Under the pieces are notes generated by a model. It was not told where the DNA came from. It saw nothing but the letters and a program-made list of their open reading frames with translations, and ran no database searches. DNA of 64,000 nucleotides. Origin: Ixodes scapularis (Eukaryota > Arthropoda > Arachnida > Ixodida > Ixodidae). Positions 33,720-42,720 of the stretch are shown here, in pieces. The translations under genes and the position numbers were made by a program. Every line of letters begins with the position of its first letter. Position 1 is the first letter of the stretch. The DNA is taken from contig NW_024609835.1 of NCBI RefSeq assembly GCF_016920785.2, positions 81,626,243-81,690,242 of the forward strand. Reading direction: 5' to 3'.

Positions 33720-35604
33720 TTATGATGTCAAGTGATGAGACACGGCAGACTTGAAGGTAATGTGGTCACTGATGGAGACGACGGAGGCAGGAAGGTGGTT
33801 CCAGTCCACGCTGGTCTTGGGGACAAAGGAGTCGAAGTACAGGTTAGTCCTACAACTGGGTACGCCAACTTTAAATCGATGATCGGAACGGAGTGACACA
33901 TAAAAGGGGGCTGTAAAAGGTGACTGACAAAGGCTGTCGTTGGTGAAATAGATTTTATGAAAGGGGCGTAGTCTGGAGATGCGACGTCGGACAGAGAGAT
34001 CGGGGAGATTTAAAGTTTGTTTCATTTGAGAGACGCTAGCTAAACGGGAATAGTTGGACAAAATAAAACGGGCAGAGCGATTCTGGATAGATTCAAGGAT
34101 TAGAACAAGTGAGTTGATATGTGGATCCCATACAGACGAGGCATACTCAATTTTGGAGCGCACAAGTGTAATATATAATAACAGTTTCACAGAAATCGGA
34201 GCGAGAGAGAAATTACGACGAAGGAAACCGAGCATGCGGTTAGCTTTATTAGCATTGTATTCAATATGTGATTGCCAGGAAAGATTAGAGGTAATGTGAA
34301 CACCCAGATATTTATAGGTAGAGACGGAAGACAAGGGGGAACAATAAAGAAGATAGGAAGGCGGGTTGGATTGATTAGTTGATCTTGTGATTCTCATTAC
34401 CTTGCATTTGTTAACATTGAGTTTCATTAGCCAAGTGTCGCACCACACGGAAATGCTGTTAAGATCGGTTTGAAGGATAGCTTCATCGGAGGAGTTAGAA
34501 ATTTCTCTATATAAAACACAATCATCAGCAAAAATTTAATAGATGAGACAATAGAGTCAGGAAGGTCATTAATGTAGATGAGGAAAAGAAGGGGTCCTAG
34601 GACAGACCCTTGAGGGACGCCTGATGACACAGAAGCAAGTTGAGAATCATGATCGTTAGTTGATACATACTGGGTGCGATCATGCAAAAAACACACGATC
34701 CATCCTAAAACATTGCTATCGAGGTTAAGTTTGCTTAGTTTGTAAAGTAATAGACGATGAGAAACTGTATCAAATGCTTTAGCGAAGTCAAGAAAAACAC
34801 AATCAACGGTAGCTGAACGGTCTAACACAGAAAACAAGTCATTAATGAAAACGAGTAGCTGGGTTTCACAGGAGTAATGTTTACGAAAACCATGCTGGCA
34901 GGATGTAAAGAAGGAATTTGATTCGAGGAAAAGAACAAGTTTGGAGTATATCCCATGTTCAAGTATCTTGCATGGAATGGATGTCAAGGAAATTGGTCTG
35001 TAAATACTAGGGTTAAAAACATCACCAGATCTGTGCACCGGAACCACCTTGCCAACCTTCCAGTCGCCGGGTAGGGTGGTACACTGCAAAGACTGCGTAA
35101 AAATCTGAGACAAGATGACAGATGAATAAGTCACAGTACTCTTCAAAAACTTGTAACTGATGCCATCAATACCTACTGAAGATGAAACATTCGCGTTACA
35201 AATCAGCTTAGAGATACCATCCGAGTCTATGAAAATAGGCTCCATGCGTGTAAAATCTAAATTTCGAATAACAGGTAATGCAGCAGGTGAACAATTCGTG
35301 AAGAACAATGTGAAGGTATTATTCAAAAGAACACAGCTCTCATGACGTGGCATCAACAGGCCACTTTCGAGTTTTAGACGGATGTCTTTACGTTCACGCA
35401 TACTGACAGCATTCCAGAACTTGCGTGGGTTAGTGGATAACAAAGATGGAAGCGTGTTATTAAAAAAAACGTGCTTGGCGTTGACAATAGCTTGTTTATA
35501 TTCCGACGCCACGGACAGATAAGCTGACCAACGTTCGCTTATCTTGGATGCCCTACAGCGACGAAAAAGTCGCTTTTTTTTTTTGTTCTGAAGACGTTTT
35601 AACG
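33720..35604 (-). pseudogene. LINE ORF2 reverse transcriptase part (frameshifted)
   Basis: This is the second part of LINE ORF2, the enzyme for target-primed reverse transcription. From 35604 down the peptide includes GIDGISYKFLKS, VVPVHRSGD, YRPISLTSIPCKILE, QHGFRKHYSCETQL, VFLDFAKAFDTVSHRLL (first catalytic Asp) and GVPQGSVLGPLLFLIYINDL. The FADD box (codons at about 34521-34532) is shifted by loss of one base in an A-run at about 34530-34535; the frame continues as VWCDTWLMKLNVNKCKVM, YKYLGVHITSNLSWQSHI, RSKIEYASSVWDP and WNHLPASVVS, ending at 33720. Apart from that indel the frame is clean. Confidence 0.9.
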
Positions 35605-36653
35605 GGTTCCCGGACATTTCATCGAACGCCGTTTCGTCGAACGCCGTTTCATCGAAAAAATGGACGTTTCATCGAACGCAGTTTCATCGAACGCCGTTTT
35701 ATCGAATCGCTGACGGCCGTTTCATCGAATGTCTCTTATATAAAAAGTGTGAAAGATGCTCTTTTATGCACGGATCGAGTGCATTTTCGTGTCATTCACC
35801 CATTTCATCGTCAGGTTTTTTAATGTCCAAACTTGTAGCTGTTACAATTTATTTTGATGCAAGTAACCCATGAGGATATTTGTACCGATTTTTATGTTTG
35901 TTTCGAATATTGTGCTTATCTGTTCACACCCTCTGTATTACTCGATGGGCCTTGAGGCTATTGTAACAAATAAATAAAAAGTCGCACTCCCGGTAAGAGC
36001 GCACTCCAACTCATGGAGGCCAGAAGGCGACTTAGGTTTTGCGCAGGCGCAACAACTTTAGCCATGTGAGCCTCCTAACCTCTCATGTCTTTCTATTGAT
36101 ACTTTTTTACTGTTCGAAGCTGACGGTAGCTAACACTGAGGTGCTATTTATGAAACTGCAACGAAACATTGTTTTTTTAGTTCTAGGACTCCATGAAGTC
36201 AAAAGTAAGCACGTCACTTCAAATTTTATTTGAAAACTTTCTGGGGTTCATGTCTTCGTGCGACAGCCATTCACCGTTTCAAATTATGAGCAATTGCTCT
36301 CAAAAAGTCCCCCACAGCCATGGTTCGTCGGTTCTCCTAAAAAAGGCGCACCTTCTCATTTCTTGCCGTATGGCCTTCTTCTGGTCAGGAGGCTCTTGAA
36401 AACTCAGCATCGCCTCCAGCTTGTCTTCCGTCAGTTGATGTTCTGCGGTGATGCAAGCCAAAAACTTCCAAACCCGGTATGGGCACCTCCAACCAGCTTC
36501 AGGAAGCGGGAATGACGATACAACGGCGTTCGATGAAACGGCTTCGTTGAAACGGTGTTCGATGAAACGGCGTTCGATAAAACGGCATTCGATGAAACGG
36601 CTTCGATAAAACGGCGTTCGACGAAACGGCGTTCGATGAAATGTCCGGTCCCA
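35605..36653. mobile_element. Foldback element with 15-bp units CGCCGTTTCATCGAA and 9-bp target duplication
   Basis: The left arm starts near CCCGGACATTTCATCGAACG and holds about seven 15-bp units; the right arm (36520-36650) is its inverse and ends in GATGAAATGTCCGGTCCC. Both flanks read GTTTTAACG (35596-35604 and 36654-36662). Removing the element and one copy leaves LINE ORF2 in frame across the site (PWFNLSLK joined to RLQNKKKKRL), which fixes both ends. The 9-bp duplication is what Foldback and Mutator-like elements make. The core has no transposase but includes a LINE 3' tail (see 35900-35987). It lies in the same family as the arms at 1932 and 8018, with an unrelated core. Confidence 0.93.
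35900..35987 (+). pseudogene. LINE 3'-tail fragment inside the foldback core
   Basis: GGGCCTTGAGGCTATTGTAA followed by CAAATAAATAAAAA resembles the 3' end of the LINE at 5770-5819 (GGCCCTTGAAGGGGCTGG, then TATTGTGAAATAAATAAA). The foldback core appears to have captured it, or the LINE inserted there. Confidence 0.5.
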
Positions 36654-36662
36654 GTTTTAACG

Positions 36663-37560
36663 ATAGGTTGAACCACGGGGATTTTCGGGAACAGGATATT
36701 CGACGAAGAGGAATATATTTATCAACGAGAGTAGTGACCTTGGTTTTAAACATATCCCAATTTTCATGAATCGATCGTTCCAAGAACTGCGGAAAGAAAG
36801 CATCAGCAAACATTGCCAACTCGGCGTTGATTGCTCGAAAATCCGCTGTGCCATAGTCCCGAATTAGTTTATACTGCCTAGGAAGGCGGGGGGAACTGGA
36901 TTGTAAAGTGAAGTGAATAGCAGAGTGGTCGCTTAAACCAGGCAGAAGAGATAGAGATGAGACAGATTCAGGTGTAGTGGTCAATACGAGGTCAAGAATA
37001 TTAGCTGATGAGCTAGTAACGCGAGTAGGTGCATTTACAAGTTGGGAGAGGTTAAACATAGAACAAGTGCTAATGAAAGCTGAACACTCCGACGAACCAG
37101 AAGTTACAATAGGGCAGCAGTCTTTCCACGATATGCCAGGGAAATTAAAATCACCTAGCAGGAATAAGGGGGCCTTAGGGAATCTACCAACCACACTATT
37201 GAGGAAAACAAACAAATCATCACAAAATGTCGGCGTAGCCTGGGGCGGCGGGTAGCAAACACAAAATACCGTGTCAATGTGATTTAAACGAATGCACGTA
37301 CAAAGAAATTCGAGAGGCGAAGGCACCGGAACAACATAAGAAACTATATTATCAGCAACAGCAATTAACGTCCCCCCCCCCCCCCCCCCCCCAGGCGCCC
37401 GCAACGATCTTGTCTACTAACGGTATAGTCGTTCTGACAAGAAAACAGTTCACGGCTGTCAACTTCACTAGATAACCAGGTCTCCGTCAAGACAATCACA
37501 TCGGCAAGGCATGTGTCAGCCAGGGACGATAAGGCATCCCGTTTGTTTAAAATGCTTTTG
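36663..37560 (-). pseudogene. LINE ORF2 endonuclease part (frame changed at a G-tract)
   Basis: This is the APE-type endonuclease domain at the N-terminus of LINE ORF2, which nicks the target DNA. From about 37560 down: SILNKRDALSSLADTCLAD, then VIVLTETWLSS (catalytic Glu), NDYTVSRQDRCGR, then a run of Gly codons from the 21-nt tract at 37372-37392 where the frame changes, then TLIAVADNIVSYVVPVPS, LLGDFNFPGISW (Asp/Asn catalytic block), ANILDLVLTTTPE, and LSDHSAIHFTL (the SDH block). It continues to SRKSPWFNLSLK at the foldback insertion. All main catalytic blocks are visible, so only the tract and the insertion break it. Confidence 0.88.
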
Positions 37561-37769
37561 ATATTGGAAAAAGAAAAGAGTAGTCACGAATAGATCGCGC
37601 CTGAACGGCTGCTAATAGCTAGGAAGAAGGAGGGAACGGGATCAAAGAAGGTGAGTGTTGAGCGCCATTATCGTTAATCTGACCCACGTTGTCTGCGTCA
37701 GTACCAGAGCGTGCGTTTGGTAGTTCAACCTCGCACACACTATCGGTTTGAGCGTAGTATGCATAACAC

Positions 37770-39263
37770 TTAATTGTCGATAAATAACTTGTTGTAACGC
37801 AAGTTGTATTTCTTTCCCCTTGCCTTGCCGAAATCTGTCAGCTTCTTACGCGAAAGCCGGGTAGCTTTACAAAGATCTTCTTGTAACGAAATCCTCGTGC
37901 CTTTCAGTTTAGATCTTTGTGACAGAATGGTATCTTTAATTTTAAGTGAAATAAATTTAACAACTATCGGGCGACACTTGTTGACAGCAAAGGTACCTAA
38001 CCGATGTGCTCTTGAAATAGCTTCCTCGGCGAGCTGAAGGGAGAATGATTCAACCAAAAGCGAGCGCACTTTCTGTTCGGACTGAGTCCACGTTTCAGTC
38101 GGGCTATCGGGGATGCCATATAAAATTAAGTTATCCCGGCGAGACCGGTTCTCATAATCGTCCAGACGACATTGAAGTGCGAAATGTTCGTCTCTAATAG
38201 CTTCAGCAACAAGGCGGGAAACGTCGGGAACATCGTGAAGACCCTCAAGTGCGTCAACCTTCGATTCCTCGGCAGCCAATCTTAAGTTCATATCGGACAC
38301 ACGGTCTTCAAGTAATTTTTGACTGACTTTAACTTCATTGAGGGAGGACATAACCTCGGCGTGACATGTTTCCATTGTAGTAGAAAGAGATTTAATGGCA
38401 GCCAATATTTCACCAATACTATTCTTCTGATCCTCTTTAGGGCCAGGGTTCAGTTCAATGTTACCCGACAAGAAAAGCAACTTCAAGACATGGATACTAT
38501 CCATAAATAAATCAAGCAGAACATGTGGGCATGGAACGAGCAGCAAGCACCGATTACTAGTGCGTTTAGAATGAACTGATGAAGGTTGACTAACCTGTAT
38601 GAGAAAGCAGAAAGGCTTTAGCAGCGTCTGCATCATTGCTGCTCTTCCATGCCCACTGACGATCAGATACGTTGGCAGGCTATTTGTAATCCGAGCGCCC
38701 CCCCCCCCCCCCCCCCCCGATGTTCGTGACGATGCGGTTGACTTGAAATGACGGGTAACAGGCGTTGTTTCCAGCAGCGGAAGTTGAAAGACCAGGAATG
38801 GAAGGTTGTTGCCGGATGACGAAGCATCAGGATGTAGAAAGACGGCTGGTTGCAACGTAAGTCCCACGGGTGGTTCCGGGAGGACAGTGGCCCATGGGTA
38901 CGCGGTGATCAGCAACTGTACGAGAAAGCAGAAAGGCTTTAGCAGCGTCTGCATCATTGCTGCTCTTCCATGCCCACTGAAGATGAGATGCGTTGGCAGG
39001 CTACTTGTAATCCGAGCGCCACCCGATGTTCGTGACGATGCGGTTGACTTGAAATGACGGGAAACAGGCGTTGTTTCCAGCAGCGGAAGTTGAAAGGCCA
39101 GGAATGGAAGGTTGTTGCCGGATGACGAAGCATCAGGATGTAGAAAGACGGCTGGTTGCAACGTAAGTCCCACGGGCGGTTCCGGGAGGACAGTGGCCCA
39201 TGGGTACGCGGTAATCAGCAACTGTACGAGAAAGCAGAAAGGCTTTAGCAGCGTCTGCATCAT
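37770..39263 (-). CDS. LINE ORF1 with 2A-like motif and coiled coil
   Basis: A 497-codon open frame, extended upstream by in-frame 5' monomers. The element-specific part has a hydrophobic stretch HVLKLLFL directly before the 2A-like motif GNIELNPGP (38439-38465, about residues 267-275). Then come a coiled-coil-like segment (IKSLSTTMETCHAEVMSSL, EVKVSQKLLEDRVSDMNLRL) and a domain with RRDNLILYGIPDS and AISRAHRLG, as in ORF1 proteins of LINEs that bind RNA. 2A peptides of form D-x-E-x-N-P-G-P make ribosomes skip a bond; such motifs are known near the start of ORF1 in several animal non-LTR elements. Here the usual Asp is Asn (AAC), so activity is doubtful. The true start codon is not fixed; MDSIHVLKLLF just before the motif is one choice. 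Confidence 0.8.
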   Translation of the reverse strand: MMQTLLKPFCFLVQLLITAYPWATVLPEPPVGLTLQPAVFLHPDASSSGNNLPFLAFQLPLLETTPVSRHFKSTASSRTSGGARITSSLPTHLIFSGHGRAAMMQTLLKPFCFLVQLLITAYPWATVLPEPPVGLTLQPAVFLHPDASSSGNNLPFLVFQLPLLETTPVTRHFKSTASSRTSGGGGGGGARITNSLPTYLIVSGHGRAAMMQTLLKPFCFLIQVSQPSSVHSKRTSNRCLLLVPCPHVLLDLFMDSIHVLKLLFLSGNIELNPGPKEDQKNSIGEILAAIKSLSTTMETCHAEVMSSLNEVKVSQKLLEDRVSDMNLRLAAEESKVDALEGLHDVPDVSRLVAEAIRDEHFALQCRLDDYENRSRRDNLILYGIPDSPTETWTQSEQKVRSLLVESFSLQLAEEAISRAHRLGTFAVNKCRPIVVKFISLKIKDTILSQRSKLKGTRISLQEDLCKATRLSRKKLTDFGKARGKKYNLRYNKLFIDN

Positions 39264-39280
39264 TGCTGCTCTTCCATGCC
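38601..39280 (-). repeat. LINE 5' monomers, 306-bp tandem units
   Basis: GAGAAAGCAGAAAGGC recurs at 38601, 38922 and 39228. Spacing is 321 and 306 bp; the longer unit is explained by a C-tract expanded to 21. Units are nearly identical, so the array is young. Tandem 5' monomers serve as promoters in mouse L1; here that role is inference. Confidence 0.88.
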
Positions 39281-39286
39281 TTCCAT

Positions 39287-39346
39287 GTTAGTGTCACTAT
39301 GCTCAATGTTGATGTTTCCATCAACATTGAGCCTAGTGACACTAAC
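39287..39346. repeat. 28-bp hairpin with 4-nt loop at the LINE 5' border
   Basis: Arms 39287-39314 and 39319-39346 match at 27 of 28 positions (GTTAGTGTCACTA...CAATGTTGATG). The hairpin directly follows the last CTTCCATG of the LINE monomer. The short loop suggests snap-back or template-switch synthesis. Confidence 0.9.
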
Positions 39347-39624
39347 ACTGAACACTGCTAGAATTACAATGATGACGCATTTTGGGGTCATTCAAAAAAT
39401 TTTAGTGACATAACGCGTAATAAGTTCCACGTGATTTTTTTTGTGTGTTAGCAAGCTTACAACATTTTTCACCTAGGATCTTCTAGCGATAAATTATGTA
39501 ATGCCATGAGTGAAGTAAAAAATGAAGCGGAATTTAGTAAAGACAACACGCAAGTCATAACAACGCAACGTTTAGCGGTTAGAACAACGCGTTGTTATGA
39601 AGCTTGGTTAGTGCTAATCAGCGT

Positions 39625-40457
39625 TGCAGAGTTGTCACTCCCGGGTTTTTATGATACCGGAATCATTCCGGGCATTTCCGCGACACTGGAAGAGAATGGG
39701 AATGGAATGGCGGCAGCGCTGGGAGGAATGGAACGGGTATGGAATTTGATGGCCTCATGCCCGGAATAGAGTGGGAATGAAGTGGGCTCGGTTCTTACGC
39801 GAGTAGTGCAGACCTTCGGTTTGGGCCTACAGCCTGCTGGCGCATCGTTAGTGCATGCGGTCCAAATACCTCTTGACACGGCATCCGTCTGATGAGCTCG
39901 TGCTTCTTCAAGGATGAAAGCGGCGCCTCCGATAAAGCAGCCAAAACTGAAAACTTATGAATGGACGAGATGTAGTTCCTGGCTCCAGAAGACGCGATAA
40001 AACGGCCTTTGGTAACCATGCGCGATTACGGCACCGGCCATAGGCCACAAGGCAGGGACAAAGCTATGCCGTCTGCCTTTCTTGAATCTGGGCCTTGTCA
40101 CTCTAGAGGCTCGCATGGAGCAGAGTGTCCCATAACTGGCTCATATTTCTGTCAAACACAAAGCCGATAGTTGATTCCCCGTCGAGCGCCTATATGCCGT
40201 TTCATTTTACAATGGTCTGCAGTCTGCGGTGGGTGCTACGAGTCACCATGTGATTCCAGTACTGTGAAAGTACTGAATGACAACACGTTCCCGAATTAGA
40301 GGAATAGAATGAAAAGCGGTTTCAGCCATTCCAGGAGTGCGAATAGGACCATTATGTCAATTCCTAGGAGTTGAAAAAAAAAAATGGATTCATCGGAAAC
40401 GCCAATTGCACGGAATAGATTGGGAATAGAATCAGGGTGTTCATTCCGCAACACTGG
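39625..40457. mobile_element. GGAATG-rich non-autonomous element, possibly hAT-like
   Basis: The left end CAGAGTTGTCACTCCCGGG and the right end (reverse complement) CAGTGTTGCGGAATGAAC share CAGWGTTG, a hAT-style terminus. GGAAT/ATTCC words fill both arms (39655-39780 and 40290-40450). No 8-bp target duplication could be confirmed and the centre has no transposase. Confidence 0.4.
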
Positions 40458-42419
40458 CGCTGATTTATTTTTGCCTACATTTTGGCAACCGTTTTCATCA
40501 GCCCTGCACCCAAATGCAAATGCAAAAACCTAACTAAAAATTAAAAGTAATAAATTTGACATGGTGTATGTTACTCAAGAATCTTTCTAAATATAGAAAC
40601 ATCAAAGCCAATCTTGTTGTTCAATTTCTAGGTATATTTTGTATGACGTTGTATGACGAAGGCAAATAAAATGTTCTTGAGAAAGAAGCTGGAGAAGCAG
40701 ATAAATTATACCGTTCATAAACAATCACCAAAAAATTACTTTAAAAAAGTGATCTTTCCAATTTAATGAATCGCTCTTGCCGAAACTTACTACCAAGATG
40801 CTTAGCTTCTGCGTAGTTCACACGCCCTAGCTGCTTGTCTTCAGTACAAGTGTCGTTCACTAAAACACTATTGCTGTTGTTTTTTTTTTTTTTTTTGTTT
40901 TTTTTATCAAGAATATATCTTTACAACCCGCCATACGTTTGCCATCAGCTTTTCGAGGGTGGGCTCTCTGGCCCCCACACCACAAGAAAATAGAAGCTCC
41001 TAGTGTGCTAGTTTCACAAATTCCACTGCATAATCGACGGACGAATTCGAAGCGAACGCCACAACGCACTATGGGCACACACTTCATGCTTCACTTCTTA
41101 CCAGAATGCAATCCACACGCTGTCCATTCGCCACTATAACACCTCACTTCCAACGTAGTTCAGGTTTGACGGACGTATAATCCACGAGAAAGAGCCGAAG
41201 TGGAAGTTGGTGCTCTTCAGCCGGTCACAGTGGTGGCACATCTTTTTGGAGTCCCGCACACATAGATTCCGAGGCATCACCAACGGTCAATGATACAGAC
41301 GTCTCGCTGGCGTTCAGGCAGGAGAACACATCGATACACTGGCTGACTTTCTCTTCAACGTGTCTTCTTCGCAGAGCAGCCAGAAATTGCCTGTCCTCGA
41401 TAATCTTGATGTAGATGACACACTTTCAAAGGGATGTTTGCACAGAAGGCACCATGAACAGCTGTACGTGTTATTTCAGCACGATATACGTGTACGTGTT
41501 AAATACATAAAGTAATTCGAGATTGCTTTTTCATATTATAAGATCTGCGCTTTCATTGAAAAACAGTATATACTTCGTTTTATATTGAAATAACCCTAAA
41601 CTTTAGCAATAGCGTAAGGTGAAATAAGCGAAGGACATCCCTTCATAGTAAACAACTAAAAAAAAATTCTCTCTTACCTTAAATTCCGTTCTTTGTTTAA
41701 ATCTCAATAGTATTTATTGTTTGGTTGTTTCAACACCACGTGAATGAAGGGGCCGTTCAACGATATTGAGTAGGAATGTTTCTTATTTTCCAGAAGCTTA
41801 TTGTAGTGACCCATGTACACTCGAACGCAATGCCACTGACCAAAAACCTTCTTCGCCGCCGCGTAATTTGAAGTATAAAAGCCTCTCGTTCGCAAAACTT
41901 GTTGACTAAACTGTGGGGAAAAATTGTTGACGTTTTTAAAGAGTATAATACTCAGGAGTTCGATATTTAAGTGCAACTCACACAGTGGACACGAGCACTG
42001 CGTGACAATCACTGCCTCGTCATGCATTCGGTATCGGCTCCTGACCAATCGCTGCGATGACGGGAATAGCCGAAGCTTAAAAATGCGGGGAGCAGCTCAG
42101 CACGTGGCTATAATGGGGGGCATATTGGCGACTCCAACGTAATCGATGGCACTCAGCGGCTAACACAGAAATCTATGGCGGCAGGTTCGCTCGCCAGTCT
42201 CCTTAAGCGAATCAAATGTTTCCAGAGCCTGGTGGTATAAAGACGGAGTCGTGAAAGTAGGTTAGAAAACACGTGATTGAAATTTCCAATAATCAGCTCC
42301 AGATGATATTGCCGCGGGCATGACCTAGAAGGAACGCTTATCCGTCCATCTAAAAGATTCACGCTTACTCCTACCCCGCGTATAGAAGATAAAGAAGCCA
42401 GAATGACCATGCCTAGTCA
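40458..42419. other. Non-coding stretch
   Basis: AT-rich; a T-run lies at about 40881-40897. Short frames only. A TATAAAG at about 42236 could belong to the LTR-like stretch that follows. Confidence 0.45.
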
Positions 42420-42720
42420 GTCTCATCTTAGCTCAATACCGAACGTTCTAGGTCGAATATTCGAGAAGCCGAATGTAGTAGATAAGAAGCCGAGCGCGGT
42501 ATTGCCGATTCATTCACTCTTGCGTTAGCCAGCTGTAACGCCGACGCACCGTCGCTCACTGCCGCCGCCGTCGACGCTCGCTGCGTTGCTTTCTCGACGT
42601 TTGTTCTTCCTTTACCTTCTGGCAAAAGTTCGCCAATTAAACCTTTATTTTCCGTTCATTATTCAGCGTCTCGTCGCCTTCATCCGTGACAATATGGCCG
42701 CTTGTTCTGACTGCGAATTG
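42420..42720 (+). repeat. Possible solo LTR
   Basis: The organisation recalls a retrotransposon LTR: CpG-rich GCCGCCGCCGTCGACGCTCG, then TTCTTCCTTTACCTTCTGGC, then GTTCGCCAATTAAACC and a TTTATTTT run as a weak poly-A signal region. No gag-pol frames lie nearby. Ends and target duplication were not found. A promoter/CpG patch is the alternative. Confidence 0.3.

Larger units (their letters stand above)
33613..39286 (-). mobile_element. Nearly full-length LINE (CR1/L2-like), minus strand, split by a foldback
   Basis: In transcript order (right to left) the element has 5' monomers (39270-38601), ORF1 with a 2A-like motif and coiled coil, ORF2 with an APE-type endonuclease and reverse transcriptase, and a 3' UTR ending GGCCCCTGAGAGTAAATAAA with a TAAA-repeat tail at 33611-33641. 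A foldback element (35605-36653) is inserted in ORF2. Breaks are few: the foldback, a frame change at a 21-nt G/C tract, and a one-base deletion in the catalytic box. The copy is therefore relatively young. The clade is inferred from ORF order and RT motifs, not from a tree. Confidence 0.85.

Noticed and set aside
35548..35823. Protein with FHRTP-type repeats
   Set aside because: The peptide is a by-product of 15-bp foldback units; the mirrored arm gives similar peptides on the other strand.
39287..39346. microRNA precursor
   Set aside because: The arms are nearly perfect with a 4-nt loop and no bulges, and the total length is short. Position at the LINE border favours an insertion or template-switch product.
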